64,000 bases of DNA from Microbulbifer taiwanensis (GTDB lineage Bacteria; Pseudomonadota; Gammaproteobacteria; Pseudomonadales; Cellvibrionaceae): NCBI RefSeq assembly GCF_014904815.1, contig NZ_JACZFR010000009.1, positions 62,001 to 126,000 on the forward strand, given 5' to 3'. The position numbers and the translations under genes were made by a program. How positions within the stretch are numbered: the first letter of the stretch is position 1; each line of letters starts with the position of its first letter. The notes under the pieces are model-generated. The model was not told the origin of the DNA and ran no database searches. It was given only the letters and a program-made list of their open reading frames with translations. This document shows positions 55,364 through 64,000 of this stretch, piece by piece.

Positions 55364-58135
55364 TTAAAAGTTCGCCCGCACTCCAACGGTAAAGCGACGG
55401 CCGTAGTTGGCCGCGTTGTCGGCAACTGAGGGGCTGTAAACCCAGGAGCTGTACAGTTTGTCCTGCAGGTTGGTGACCTCTGCCGTCAGGGTGAACTGGT
55501 CGTTGACGCGGTAGCTGGCGCTGACGTCCATCCAGCTGAACGCATTCACAAAGCGCGATCCGCCCCATACCTCACCGGCGAAATAATCCCCACGGTAGTT
55601 GTAGGCCAGTCGCGCCTGCAAGCGGTCCTTTTCATAAAAGGCGACGATGTTGTACTGATCCTTGGACATGCCGGCGAAGTCCTTGTTATTGCCGTCCTCG
55701 TCCTTTTCACCGGAGACGCTGTCGCTGTATGTGTAATTCGCCTGCACCCCGAATCCGGACAGGTATTCCGGCAGGAAGGGGTCGAAGGTCTGCAGCCAGG
55801 CCAACTCCACCCCACGGATCTTCGATTTCTCGTCCTGGTTTACCGGCTTCCAGGTGTCGAAATCGAAACCATCGATCGTAGTAATACTCTGCTCCCACTT
55901 AATAAAGCTGGCCACATCCTTGTAGAAGGTGGCGAAGGTCAGGGTGCCGTAGTCGGAGTAGTACCACTCTAATGCGGTATCGAACTGGTCCGCGGTATAG
56001 GGCTCCAGGTCTCCGGCGGAAATAGACAGGGACTTGAGGCCGTTGGCACCGGTGACGGGATTGATTGAGGTCCGGGGGGCCAGTTCATAGAGCGACGGCC
56101 GCGCAATCACCTGGGAGGCCGCAAGGCGGACAATCAGCTCGTCGGTCAGAGACAGCTTGAAATTCAGGCTGGGCAACAGGTCCGAGTAGACATTCTCATT
56201 GGTGACCGGCTGCACATGCCGCCAGTCGTCGTTAATCGGGTTGCCGCTCGCATCCAGCTGCAACCTGTCGATATCCTGGGTGTGGCCACTGGCGAAGGTC
56301 GTCGTCTGCGCATAACGCAGTCCCATATTGAGGTAGTAGGGCATATCGAACAGATCGCCCTCCATATTGCCCTCTATATAGGCGTGGGCGATTTCCTCAC
56401 GGATTTCGTAGGAACTCTCCGGTTGGAATACCGGCGTTAGCAGCTGCGCGGATTCCGGATCCAGTTGCTCGAAGAAGGAGAACAGCTTGTTCATGTCCAC
56501 ACTGGCCCAGCGCTGTGGAAAGTCACCGGATACGCCATCGAGGAAGTTGTCCGCATCCCCTGCCTGGAAGGCCTCGCTGGGCAGCTCCCACCAGAGATGC
56601 CCGTAGAAATCCACCAGGTGCGATGGATCCACATTCTGCAGCACCTCGTCGAGGTAATCCGCTGCGAAAATCGATGCGTTGGTAGAGTGGAAATAGCTGC
56701 GCGTCTTGCCCTGATCCGTATAGCCGAGGCCGAACAATACCTCGGTAAACAGGCCGTCAGAGTGCCATTTGCCGTTCAGTACGAAGGTGGAGACTTCATC
56801 CTCGACACCGGTGCCGTCCAGCCGGCTGTACCAGCCGCCGTAGGTTCCATCCGGGGTGATGTCATCTGACAGCACCAGGTCCGGAACCTTGTTGCCACTG
56901 CCCCAGTCGAAGGCACCGGCAGTCACACCGGTACGCGCCACCACGAAGCGATTGTCGCCGGCGTTTTCATTTTTGGCCCTGGAGTGGGAGATATCGGCGT
57001 TGAAGGTGAAGTCGTCGATATCCCAGTCCACCGCCAGGCCCAGCTGGTAAGTGGTGCTCTGGCGCGGGTTGCGGATATCGATCAGGTCGATCAGGAAGGG
57101 GCTGTCCCAGGCCAGCTTCTGCACCACATTGTTTTCATCCACGGTGGCTTGCGTATAGGCGCCGTTGGGTGCGCTCAGCCACCACTCACTGTAGGTGGGA
57201 ATGGAAATCTGCGAGCCGTGGGAATCGATATTGTATTTGCTGAAAAGGCTGTCGAAATTTATATCGATGTCGTCGCTCGGACGCCACTGCACAGCGAAGG
57301 TACCGCCGGTCCGTTCGCGGGAGTCCTCGTAGAGGGTGAAGCCCGCATAGGAGGGGAAGACGGCATCTGCAATATCAACGCTGCCGTCGTTGCCGATATC
57401 AATATCCCGCGCAACCGGGCCTGTGCCGAAATAGTTATCGTGGCGGTTGCTGTAGCTGGAGTGCGCCAGCGAGGCCAGCACACCGAGCGTATCGTCATTG
57501 AAGGTGTTGCTGACCACCAGCGAAGCGCGCGGGTCCACGGACTCGGTGCGCTCGCCGTAGGCTCCGCGGAAAGAAGCGGCCAGGGAGAACTCGCCAATAT
57601 CCAGTGGTCGCGCCGTGGTTACATCGATCACCGCGCCTATACCACCGTCGACCAGGTGTGCCTGAGGAGTCTTGTTGACGGTAACGCCGTTGATCAGCTC
57701 CGATGCGATGATGTCGTAGTTAAAATCCCGCGTCTCATTGTCGGACGCCAGCTTGCGCCCATTGAAAGTGGTGACATTGTAGTTGCCGCCCAGGCCGCGC
57801 ACTGTCACCGTCTGCCCCTCGCCGTTGTTGCGGTTGACGCTGACCCCGGGTACCCGCTGCAGTGCCTCGGCCACATTCTCGTCGGGGAACTTGCCGATAT
57901 CCGTGGAGACGATCGCATCGACGATATTGTCCGACTGCCGCTTGATCTGCTCGGCGCTCTTGATACTGTTCAGGATTCCGGTGACCTGAACCTCTTCGAG
58001 GGTGTCACCTTCCGATTCCCCGACTGCACCGCCGTCCTGTACGGCCAGTTCAGCGGCTTCCAGAGACTCGTCGGCGGCCTGAGCAGCGGCCGCCAGCGCC
58101 GCGCTGATCGCAAAGGCGAGTGTTTTCATTTTCAT
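55364..58135 (-). CDS. TonB-dependent outer-membrane receptor, sugar type
   Basis: 923 residues with a signal peptide (AISAALAAAAQA). The plug domain has IGKFPDENVAEALQRVPGVSVNR and TVRGLGGNYNVTTFNGRKL, and the C terminus ends FTVGVRANF as barrel proteins do. The plug form matches receptors linked to carbohydrate uptake in Cellvibrio/Xanthomonas-type loci. A possible TonB box precedes the plug at EEVQVTG. Glycosidases and an SSS symporter nearby support a saccharide substrate. Confidence 0.95.
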   Translation of the reverse strand: MKMKTLAFAISAALAAAAQAADESLEAAELAVQDGGAVGESEGDTLEEVQVTGILNSIKSAEQIKRQSDNIVDAIVSTDIGKFPDENVAEALQRVPGVSVNRNNGEGQTVTVRGLGGNYNVTTFNGRKLASDNETRDFNYDIIASELINGVTVNKTPQAHLVDGGIGAVIDVTTARPLDIGEFSLAASFRGAYGERTESVDPRASLVVSNTFNDDTLGVLASLAHSSYSNRHDNYFGTGPVARDIDIGNDGSVDIADAVFPSYAGFTLYEDSRERTGGTFAVQWRPSDDIDINFDSLFSKYNIDSHGSQISIPTYSEWWLSAPNGAYTQATVDENNVVQKLAWDSPFLIDLIDIRNPRQSTTYQLGLAVDWDIDDFTFNADISHSRAKNENAGDNRFVVARTGVTAGAFDWGSGNKVPDLVLSDDITPDGTYGGWYSRLDGTGVEDEVSTFVLNGKWHSDGLFTEVLFGLGYTDQGKTRSYFHSTNASIFAADYLDEVLQNVDPSHLVDFYGHLWWELPSEAFQAGDADNFLDGVSGDFPQRWASVDMNKLFSFFEQLDPESAQLLTPVFQPESSYEIREEIAHAYIEGNMEGDLFDMPYYLNMGLRYAQTTTFASGHTQDIDRLQLDASGNPINDDWRHVQPVTNENVYSDLLPSLNFKLSLTDELIVRLAASQVIARPSLYELAPRTSINPVTGANGLKSLSISAGDLEPYTADQFDTALEWYYSDYGTLTFATFYKDVASFIKWEQSITTIDGFDFDTWKPVNQDEKSKIRGVELAWLQTFDPFLPEYLSGFGVQANYTYSDSVSGEKDEDGNNKDFAGMSKDQYNIVAFYEKDRLQARLAYNYRGDYFAGEVWGGSRFVNAFSWMDVSASYRVNDQFTLTAEVTNLQDKLYSSWVYSPSVADNAANYGRRFTVGVRANF

Positions 58136-58268
58136 ATCCAGACCCTTTCTTAAGATTTATATTATTTTTTAGTAAGGGCCAAGTTATAGTGAGATTGTCC
58201 CCGATTCCTCCCAAAAGAAGAGGAGTTATTACCGAAAAATAACGTGGAGACCATGCACCAGGAAGTAG

Positions 58269-58294
58269 GATGGGCAGAGCGAAGTCTGCCCATC
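58269..58294. repeat. Short palindromic repeat
   Basis: GATGGGCAGA and TCTGCCCATC form a perfect 10-bp stem with loop GCGAAG. This GTAGGATGGGCAGAGCGAAG pattern is a common dispersed intergenic repeat. It lies between the TonB receptor promoter and the end of the PLP-lyase gene. Confidence 0.75.
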
Positions 58295-58349
58295 ATCAGG
58301 CGACAAACGACGGAAAGTCGCTACGCTCCCTTGCCTACGCTACAAGGCT

Positions 58350-59540
58350 TTATAAAACCAGGCAGAGCGCCCGATCGAGATCTGCAATCAGATCGTCCGC
58401 ACTTTCCAGCCCGACAGAAATACGCATATTACCGAGGAAAATACCCATATCCGCCAGTCGATCCGGCGACTGCTCGCGCAGATAGCCAATGGCAGGGGCA
58501 TAGACCAGGCTCTCGTGCCCGCCCCAGCTGACACCGATACGGAAGAGTTCCAGGGCGTTGAAGAAGCGCTTGATCGAGTCCAGCTCGTCCGTCGCCAGCT
58601 CGAAGCCCATCAGCCCGCTGAAGCCGGACATCTGCCGGCGCGCCAGATCATACTGGGGAAAATCTTCCAGGCCCGGGTAAAACACGCGTCGGACGGACGG
58701 ATGCGCGCGCAGGAACTGCGCCACCCTGAGCGCGCTCTGCTGGTGCCGCTCCATCCGCAGCGGCAGGGTGCGCAGGCTGCGCAGCAGCAGCCAGGCCTCG
58801 ATAGGTGCCATCTTGGCGCCCAGCAGCTCGTACTCCCGCATGCGTATTTCGTCGATCAGCTGGACCGAACCGATCAGCGCGCCGGCGACCAGATCGCTGT
58901 GACCGCCCAGGTATTTGGAGCAGGAGTGAATTTCCAGATCAATTCCCAGTGCCAGCGGCTTCTGGAAATAGGGAGTAGCCCAGGTATTGTCGATGGCCGT
59001 GGCGATGCCGCGGCTGCGCGCCAGGTCCGCCACCGCCGCCAGGTCCTGCAGACCAAAGACCACCGAGGAGGGGCTCTCGAGAAAAATCAGCCTGGTGTTC
59101 GGGCGTATCGCGCCGGTGAATTCCTCGATTTCGCCGCCGCCGACAAAACTGCACTCGATCCCGAGTTTGGGCCCGAGAAAATCATTGAGCAGGCCGACCG
59201 TGGGTCCGTAGGCATTTTTTACCGCGATCACGTGGTCGCCGGCAGAGACGAAGTGCAGTATCGCCGCGGAGATGGCAGCCATACCGGAGGAAAACAGCCG
59301 CGCCTTTTCCGCTCCGGCCAGCAATGCCAGCTTCTTCTCCACCAGCGCCACCGAGGGATTGTTACCGCGGGTATAGATGGCCCGGTTCACCTTGTCGTCG
59401 AAGGCGCTGTCGATCGCCTCCCAGCTGTCGAAGGTAAACAGGGAATTCTGGTAAATGGGCGGGACCACCGCGCCCTCGGCATCCCGAAATTGCGAATCAT
59501 CCACCACCAACAGGGTATCCACCCCAAAGCCTTTACTCAC
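58350..59540 (-). CDS. Cys/Met-metabolism PLP enzyme (cystathionine lyase/synthase-like)
   Basis: GTG 59540 overlaps the upstream nhaC-type stop by four bases (GTGA). The 396-residue fold-type I enzyme has YTRGNNPSVALVEKKLA, FSSGMAAISAAIL, AIDNTWATPYF and the PLP lysine in HSCSKYLGGHSD. It is closest to cystathionine beta-lyase/MetC or methionine gamma-lyase types. Its presence at the end of a glycosidase operon is unusual. Exact specificity is not decided by sequence. Confidence 0.9.
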   Translation of the reverse strand: MSKGFGVDTLLVVDDSQFRDAEGAVVPPIYQNSLFTFDSWEAIDSAFDDKVNRAIYTRGNNPSVALVEKKLALLAGAEKARLFSSGMAAISAAILHFVSAGDHVIAVKNAYGPTVGLLNDFLGPKLGIECSFVGGGEIEEFTGAIRPNTRLIFLESPSSVVFGLQDLAAVADLARSRGIATAIDNTWATPYFQKPLALGIDLEIHSCSKYLGGHSDLVAGALIGSVQLIDEIRMREYELLGAKMAPIEAWLLLRSLRTLPLRMERHQQSALRVAQFLRAHPSVRRVFYPGLEDFPQYDLARRQMSGFSGLMGFELATDELDSIKRFFNALELFRIGVSWGGHESLVYAPAIGYLREQSPDRLADMGIFLGNMRISVGLESADDLIADLDRALCLVL

Positions 59541-61000
59541 CTCACCCCCTCAATGCTGGTCGCGGGCAAGGCATCCCGCTCCCACGACAGGAAACAACCG
59601 AAACCAGTGAACGCACACAAGAATGCGATCGCGATATTGAACAGCGACAGCAGCTGCCAGTGCCAGTAGTCGGCCACAGAGACGCCGAGCGTCGCGAATA
59701 TAAAAACCGAGGTGGTGCTCCAGGGTACCAGGCTCTCGATCATGGTACCGGTATCCTCCAGCGAGCGGGAGAGCACCCGGCGCGGCACGCCCAGACGATC
59801 GTATTTTTCCGCCAATGCATCGCCGACGATAAAGCTGTTGGCGTACTGGCTGGACGTGAGCGCGTTGCCCACCGCCGAAGCCACCAGCGATGCGGCGATC
59901 AGCGCCGACGCCCGCTTAACCCCGCGCAGCAACATCTGGATCACTGTCGACAGGGCACCTATACGATCGATGATGCCCACATAGACAAACACCAGAATCA
60001 CAATGATCGCCGGCTCGGAAAGTGCGTAGAGGCCACCGCGATCCAACAGTGCAGACAGCAGCGGTTGCTCCCCGAACACAATCCCTTGCTGCTCCGCAAT
60101 CCGTGACAGGTCGAAGCCCCGGTGCAACGTGCGCACCAGTTCGTCGACGGAAAACTTCTGTACCAGTATCGCCAGCAGCGAGGCCAACAGTGTGGAGGCG
60201 ACCAGCACCAGCAGCGGCGGCACCCGGCGCGCGGAACCCACCAACACCAGTAGCACCGGTAGCAACAGCAGTGGATGGAAATCGAATATCCCGGTCAGCA
60301 ACGGCAGCGGATTGTCGTAGCCGCCGGCCGCCGGTGGCGGACGCAGATGGCCCAGCGCGGTGAAGACGCCGGCCGCGAGCAGCCCAGCCGGCAGGGTGGT
60401 GTAGAGCATGGAGCGGATATGCTGGTACACGTCCACCCCCACCGCCAGCGCGGCGATATTGGTGGTGTCCGACAGGGGTGAGACTTTGTCGCCAAAATAG
60501 GCGCCACCGACGATGGCGCCGCACACTATCGCCAGGTCCGCCCCCATCACAGTAGCAATGGAGATGATCACCACGCCCGCGGTGCCAATGGAACCCCAGG
60601 AAGTGCCGGTACACAGGGAGAAGACCGCCGGCACTAAAAATGCGAATAGATAGATCTGCCCGGGAGTGACCAGCTCCACACCGTAGACCATCAACATCGG
60701 AATGGTGCCGGAGATTATCCAGCTGCCAATCAGCAGACCAATCGCGAACAGCAATAGTATCGTGGGCAGCGCCCGCGACAGCTTCGCCACCATTGACCGT
60801 TGCATGTCTTCCCAGCGGTGCCCCAGCCACAACAGCTGGCAGGCGGCGGCGACTGCGGCGAAGAGAAACACCAGCTCCAGCGGCAGTGCCTGCTGCCCGA
60901 ACCACAGGGGCCGGGCGACCAGCCCGTAGCCGACCGCGAGCAACAAAAAGCCAACTGCGAGCAGCGAGCGACCGAATCCCGGCTCCAGGCGCGTGCCCAC
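59537..61000 (-). CDS. NhaC-family Na+/H+ antiporter
   Basis: The GTG start at 61000 directly abuts the TAG of the GH97 gene. 487 residues with about 12 helices. CTGTSWGSIGTAGVV and YFGDKVSPLSDTTNIAA are NhaC-family signatures, and a second such region is NALTSSQYANSFIVG. It exchanges sodium or another cation (malate-lactate type exchange in some) for protons. It may balance sodium brought in by the SSS symporter, an inference from position. Confidence 0.93.
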   Translation of the reverse strand: MGTRLEPGFGRSLLAVGFLLLAVGYGLVARPLWFGQQALPLELVFLFAAVAAACQLLWLGHRWEDMQRSMVAKLSRALPTILLLFAIGLLIGSWIISGTIPMLMVYGVELVTPGQIYLFAFLVPAVFSLCTGTSWGSIGTAGVVIISIATVMGADLAIVCGAIVGGAYFGDKVSPLSDTTNIAALAVGVDVYQHIRSMLYTTLPAGLLAAGVFTALGHLRPPPAAGGYDNPLPLLTGIFDFHPLLLLPVLLVLVGSARRVPPLLVLVASTLLASLLAILVQKFSVDELVRTLHRGFDLSRIAEQQGIVFGEQPLLSALLDRGGLYALSEPAIIVILVFVYVGIIDRIGALSTVIQMLLRGVKRASALIAASLVASAVGNALTSSQYANSFIVGDALAEKYDRLGVPRRVLSRSLEDTGTMIESLVPWSTTSVFIFATLGVSVADYWHWQLLSLFNIAIAFLCAFTGFGCFLSWERDALPATSIEGVR

Positions 61001-62956
61001 CTAGATCTTCTCCAACTTCGCCACCCAGCCGCCCCCCGGCGCCAGGGCTATTTTGACACTGGAATCGCCGCTCACCATCTGCGAACGGACCGAGTGATCG
61101 CCGGCGTAGCGGGCCGCGTTCACGCCGTCGCCGATACTGGTCATCTGGTATTTCCCGTCGCCGAGAAATTCCAGCTCGAAACTGAAGCGGCGCGCTTCGC
61201 CATTGCCCATGGCGCCGATAAACCAATCACTGCCTGCGCGACGCGCGGTGATGATATGGTCACCGAGCTTCGCGGAGACGATTCGCGTCTCGTCCCACAC
61301 CGTCGGTACAGACGCGATAAATTCCGTCGATGCCGCCTCGCGCAGGTAGTTGGACGGACTGTCGGCGAGCATCTGCAGCGGGCTCTCGTAGATCACGTAC
61401 ATGGCCAGCTGATGGGCGCGGCTTGTCTTGCTCATCGGGCGCGCGAAGGAGATATGGAAATTATCCGGCTGCGCGTTGACCATGGCCCCCGGTGTATAGT
61501 CCATGGGACCAGCGAGCATACGGATGAACGGAATCGTCAGGTTGTGTTCCGGGGTTATATAGTCGGCCCATTTATTGTGTTCCAACCCGCGCACACCCTC
61601 ACGGGTGAGCACATTGGGCCAGGCGCGGCGCAGGCCGGCGGGCTTGTAGCTGCCGTGGAAGTTCACCAGCAGCCGGCGTTTGGCCGCCTGCTCCGCCACC
61701 CGCCAGTAGTAGCTGACCATGTCCTGGTCGTCCCGCTGCATGAAATCCACCTTGATACCGGCGGCGCCCCAGTCGGCAAAGCGGTCCAGCGCCTCATCCA
61801 TCTGCCGCTCTAGTGTCTCCCAGACCACCCACAGGATAACGCCGACATTTTTCTCGCGGCCGTAATCGATGATGGCCTGTACGTCGATATTCTCCGACTC
61901 CTGCAGCAGGTTGCCGAGCCGGTACCAACCCTCGTCGAGCAGGATATATTCGAGGCCGTATTTTGCCGCGAAGTCTATGTAGTACTTGTAGGTCTCGGTG
62001 TTGACGCCTGCCTCGAAGTCCACGCCGTAGAGGTTGTTGGCATTCCACCAGTCCCAGGCCACCTTACCCGGCCTGATCCAGTCGGCGTCGGTCAGCTGCT
62101 GCTCGCCGGCGAGCAGGTAGCTGAGCTGGTTGGTCAGCAGCTCGGCATCCTCGCGGGCAATGGCGACAATGCGCCAGGGAAATTCACGCGGCCCGCCGGT
62201 CTGCGCCAGGTAGTCGGCGCGGCGCTCGATGAGCTGGTTGCGGTCGGAATTTTCCTTTAGTGATGCCTGCAATACGCGGCGGGGGAAACGCGCGCTCAGC
62301 CCGTTGCCGGAGCTACCGGCAAGCCACATGCCCGGGTAATCGCGCAGGCCGCTCTCGGTGATCACGACCTTGACCGCGCCGCCGTCCACCAACAGCGGCA
62401 GGCTCGCCAGCCTCTGCCCGTCAAGCTCCTTCAGCGGCGCCGGCAGGTAAGCGCGCTCATTGTGGGAAACAAAGCCCTGCTCTTCCGGGAAATAGGCCAG
62501 GCCGCTGCCGACGAAACGGATCTCGGCCAGCTCATCGCTGACGGCAAAATTCCCGCTGCCATCGAGTGCGTTGAAGCGGTAGGCGATGCCATTGTCGAAG
62601 GCGCGGAAGCTGATGGTGAAATTGTTGTTCAGCGCCAGGGTGAGTTCGTTATAGCTCTCCCTGATCTGCGAAAACTTTTCCGGCACTGCCGGGTGCAGCA
62701 GGCGCTCGACGCTGCGCTCCCGGGCCGACACGCTTCGCGCCGATTTCGCCACGGACATATTGCCAACAAGCAGGTCCGCCAGGGAATCCCGCAGTAGCGG
62801 TTCACCATCCACGGACACTGAATAGCGGATCTCGCCCTGCACCGTCACATCGACTTCCGTACGCCCATCCGGGGACTGCAAGCGGAATTTATTGTCTGCG
62901 CCCAGAGCTGGCCCGTCGGCGACCAGCAGCAGTGCAACCGCAGTGATCCATCGCAT
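61001..62956 (-). CDS. GH97 glycoside hydrolase, probably retaining (alpha-galactosidase-like)
   Basis: 651 residues with a signal peptide (LLLVADGPALGA). The N-terminal beta-supersandwich is followed by the barrel with WDWWNANNLYGVDF and LDEGWY. GIKVDFMQRDDQ supplies D404, and GLEHNKW supplies E459. Their 55-residue spacing equals D415 and E470 of the retaining Bacteroides GH97 alpha-galactosidase (from memory); the inverting SusB type has Gly at the Asp site. It follows the partial glycosidase by two bases. Confidence 0.92.
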   Translation of the reverse strand: MRWITAVALLLVADGPALGADNKFRLQSPDGRTEVDVTVQGEIRYSVSVDGEPLLRDSLADLLVGNMSVAKSARSVSARERSVERLLHPAVPEKFSQIRESYNELTLALNNNFTISFRAFDNGIAYRFNALDGSGNFAVSDELAEIRFVGSGLAYFPEEQGFVSHNERAYLPAPLKELDGQRLASLPLLVDGGAVKVVITESGLRDYPGMWLAGSSGNGLSARFPRRVLQASLKENSDRNQLIERRADYLAQTGGPREFPWRIVAIAREDAELLTNQLSYLLAGEQQLTDADWIRPGKVAWDWWNANNLYGVDFEAGVNTETYKYYIDFAAKYGLEYILLDEGWYRLGNLLQESENIDVQAIIDYGREKNVGVILWVVWETLERQMDEALDRFADWGAAGIKVDFMQRDDQDMVSYYWRVAEQAAKRRLLVNFHGSYKPAGLRRAWPNVLTREGVRGLEHNKWADYITPEHNLTIPFIRMLAGPMDYTPGAMVNAQPDNFHISFARPMSKTSRAHQLAMYVIYESPLQMLADSPSNYLREAASTEFIASVPTVWDETRIVSAKLGDHIITARRAGSDWFIGAMGNGEARRFSFELEFLGDGKYQMTSIGDGVNAARYAGDHSVRSQMVSGDSSVKIALAPGGGWVAKLEKI

Positions 62957-62958
62957 CG

Positions 62959-64000
62959 TTACCCCTCCTTCTTAACGATCGAGTGGAAATCGAATGCAAT
63001 GGAGCCGGATCCGTTCCAGTCCAGCTGGCGCAATCCGTTTTGATCTGCCACAGAGATCTTGTAATCCTTCGGCGTGCGCTCGACACAGAGGTCGAAGTCC
63101 CGCTGAAAAGCGCGAATATTTTTCAAACACATGGAATCCCAGCCACTCGGCAGTCGCGGCGCCATCTCGAAACTGTCGAAACCGGTGGGCTCTATGCCGA
63201 ACAGCCCCTCGGTCACCACCCGCGCATAGAGGGCACTCTCCGCAGACAGGTGCCGCTGGTTGCCCTCTGGCCAGGCCTCGACGGCATAGGGGACATGGTC
63301 GCCCAGCAGGCGCTTGCGGGAGTAGTACTTGAAGTAGCGCATCGCGGTGTCCGTCTCACCGGCGGCGAAAATGCCGCGGAATGCGTAGAGGGTGGCCCTG
63401 TCCCAGAAGGTGGTGTCACCGGCCTCGGTGTAAATGCCGTTTTCACTCCACAGCTGCGGGGACAACAGCGCCTCCAGTGTGCCTTCTTTGCGCTCGAATA
63501 TTCCCATCGTCAGCGGCAGGGCGATCCACGCGCGCAGCCTGTCGTTGCCATCGTAGTAGCGATAGGTGTCGAACCCCTGCACCGTCGCGGCGAAGTAGCG
63601 ATCTATGGCCGCGCGCAGAGAGCGGGCGCGCAGCCGGTATTGCTCCGCCTGCCGCTCGCGGCCCAGTTCCCGGTTCAGGTGTGTCGCGGAAACCAGGGCG
63701 CCATAGAGCAGCACATTGGTGCTGAGATTGATATCACCGGCCGGGAAGCGCCCCTCCAGTTCATCGCTGTCCGAGGCGACGACCCCCGCTTCACCCATCT
63801 TCCTAAAGCTGAATTCCAGGCACCAGTCGATCAGTGGCAGCAGCTCGCGCGCCTCGCGCTCGCGGCCGTAGGCCAGGGCGAAGCGACCGGCGCCGTAGGC
63901 GATCATGGCGCAGTCACCCCGGTCGCCGGCACCGTTCCAGTAGTCGGTCCCCTCGGCGATGATCGACGAGGGAATGGGGCGGTATTCATCGTTCATGTAT
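62959..64000 (-). CDS. Six-hairpin glycosidase-like enzyme, 5' end outside window
   Basis: The frame is open to the window edge; ATG 63996 is probably internal because the surrounding residues (YRPIPSSIIAEGTDYWNGAGDRGD) look like a catalytic-domain interior. About 346 residues are seen, with the (alpha/alpha)6-type segments ENGIYTEAGDTTFWDRATLYAFRGIF and PYAVEAWPEGNQRHLSAESALYARVV. The exact GH family cannot be fixed without the N terminus. It is first in the visible operon followed by GH97, NhaC and PLP-lyase genes. Confidence 0.8.
   Translation of the reverse strand, partial: YMNDEYRPIPSSIIAEGTDYWNGAGDRGDCAMIAYGAGRFALAYGREREARELLPLIDWCLEFSFRKMGEAGVVASDSDELEGRFPAGDINLSTNVLLYGALVSATHLNRELGRERQAEQYRLRARSLRAAIDRYFAATVQGFDTYRYYDGNDRLRAWIALPLTMGIFERKEGTLEALLSPQLWSENGIYTEAGDTTFWDRATLYAFRGIFAAGETDTAMRYFKYYSRKRLLGDHVPYAVEAWPEGNQRHLSAESALYARVVTEGLFGIEPTGFDSFEMAPRLPSGWDSMCLKNIRAFQRDFDLCVERTPKDYKISVADQNGLRQLDWNGSGSIAFDFHSIVKKEG

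Overview
The window is GC-rich, densely coded and lacks rRNA, tRNA, phage or transposase genes. Gene content points to a marine gammaproteobacterium of the Microbulbifer/Cellvibrionales kind. The pointers are EF-P with EpmA, SrkA, a SAM-independent carboxyspermidine pathway, a large TonB receptor beside sugar genes, and dispersed GTAGGAGCGGCC-type palindromes. The genus is an inference. No gene-free stretch exceeds about 300 bases.

Region 1 (1-15358) looks like a biosynthetic and export cluster that begins upstream of the window. In order it encodes a reductase tail, a condensation-type acyltransferase, a membrane-anchored AMP ligase, an outer-membrane barrel, an ABC ATPase, an FtsX permease fused to a LolA-like domain, a second FtsX permease, a DhnA-type class I aldolase and a second AMP ligase. 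A convergent LuxR solo regulator, a heme-oxygenase-like diiron enzyme, a class II aldolase and a five-helix cytochrome b-like protein follow. My reading is that an acylated, aldolase-derived product is made at the inner membrane and moved to the outer membrane by a Lol-like route. This is the best candidate for an undescribed system.

Region 2 (15375-20823) is housekeeping: efp and epmA, a GNAT, cysE, srkA and a DUF3298-type lipoprotein. Region 3 (20868-24009, minus strand) is a compact four-gene operon: FabH-like ketosynthase, a second diiron enzyme, an unknown protein and a small membrane protein. It is a second, smaller candidate pathway.

Region 4 (24188-34093) holds a VOC protein and LtrA, then an ALDH / secreted amidohydrolase / zinc ADH operon, cytochrome b561, a divergent SDR and LysR pair, and an alpha/beta hydrolase. 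Region 5 (34316-40727) holds a four-gene overlapping operon (GFA-GNAT fusion, membrane protein, GNAT, deoxyinosine glycosylase), acs, a cupin behind a perfect 20-bp palindrome, and panD-panC.

Region 6 (41011-49819) is a polyamine cluster: speA, carboxynorspermidine dehydrogenase, nspC and speB. Together these make putrescine from arginine and spermidine from putrescine plus aspartate semialdehyde without SAM. Two paralogous secreted His-rich proteins lie around it. Region 7 (49887-64000, minus strand) carries a large secreted metallophosphoesterase with duplicated C-terminal modules. It then has a TonB receptor / SSS symporter / SMP-30 set and a glycosidase / GH97 / NhaC / PLP-lyase operon that runs off the window.
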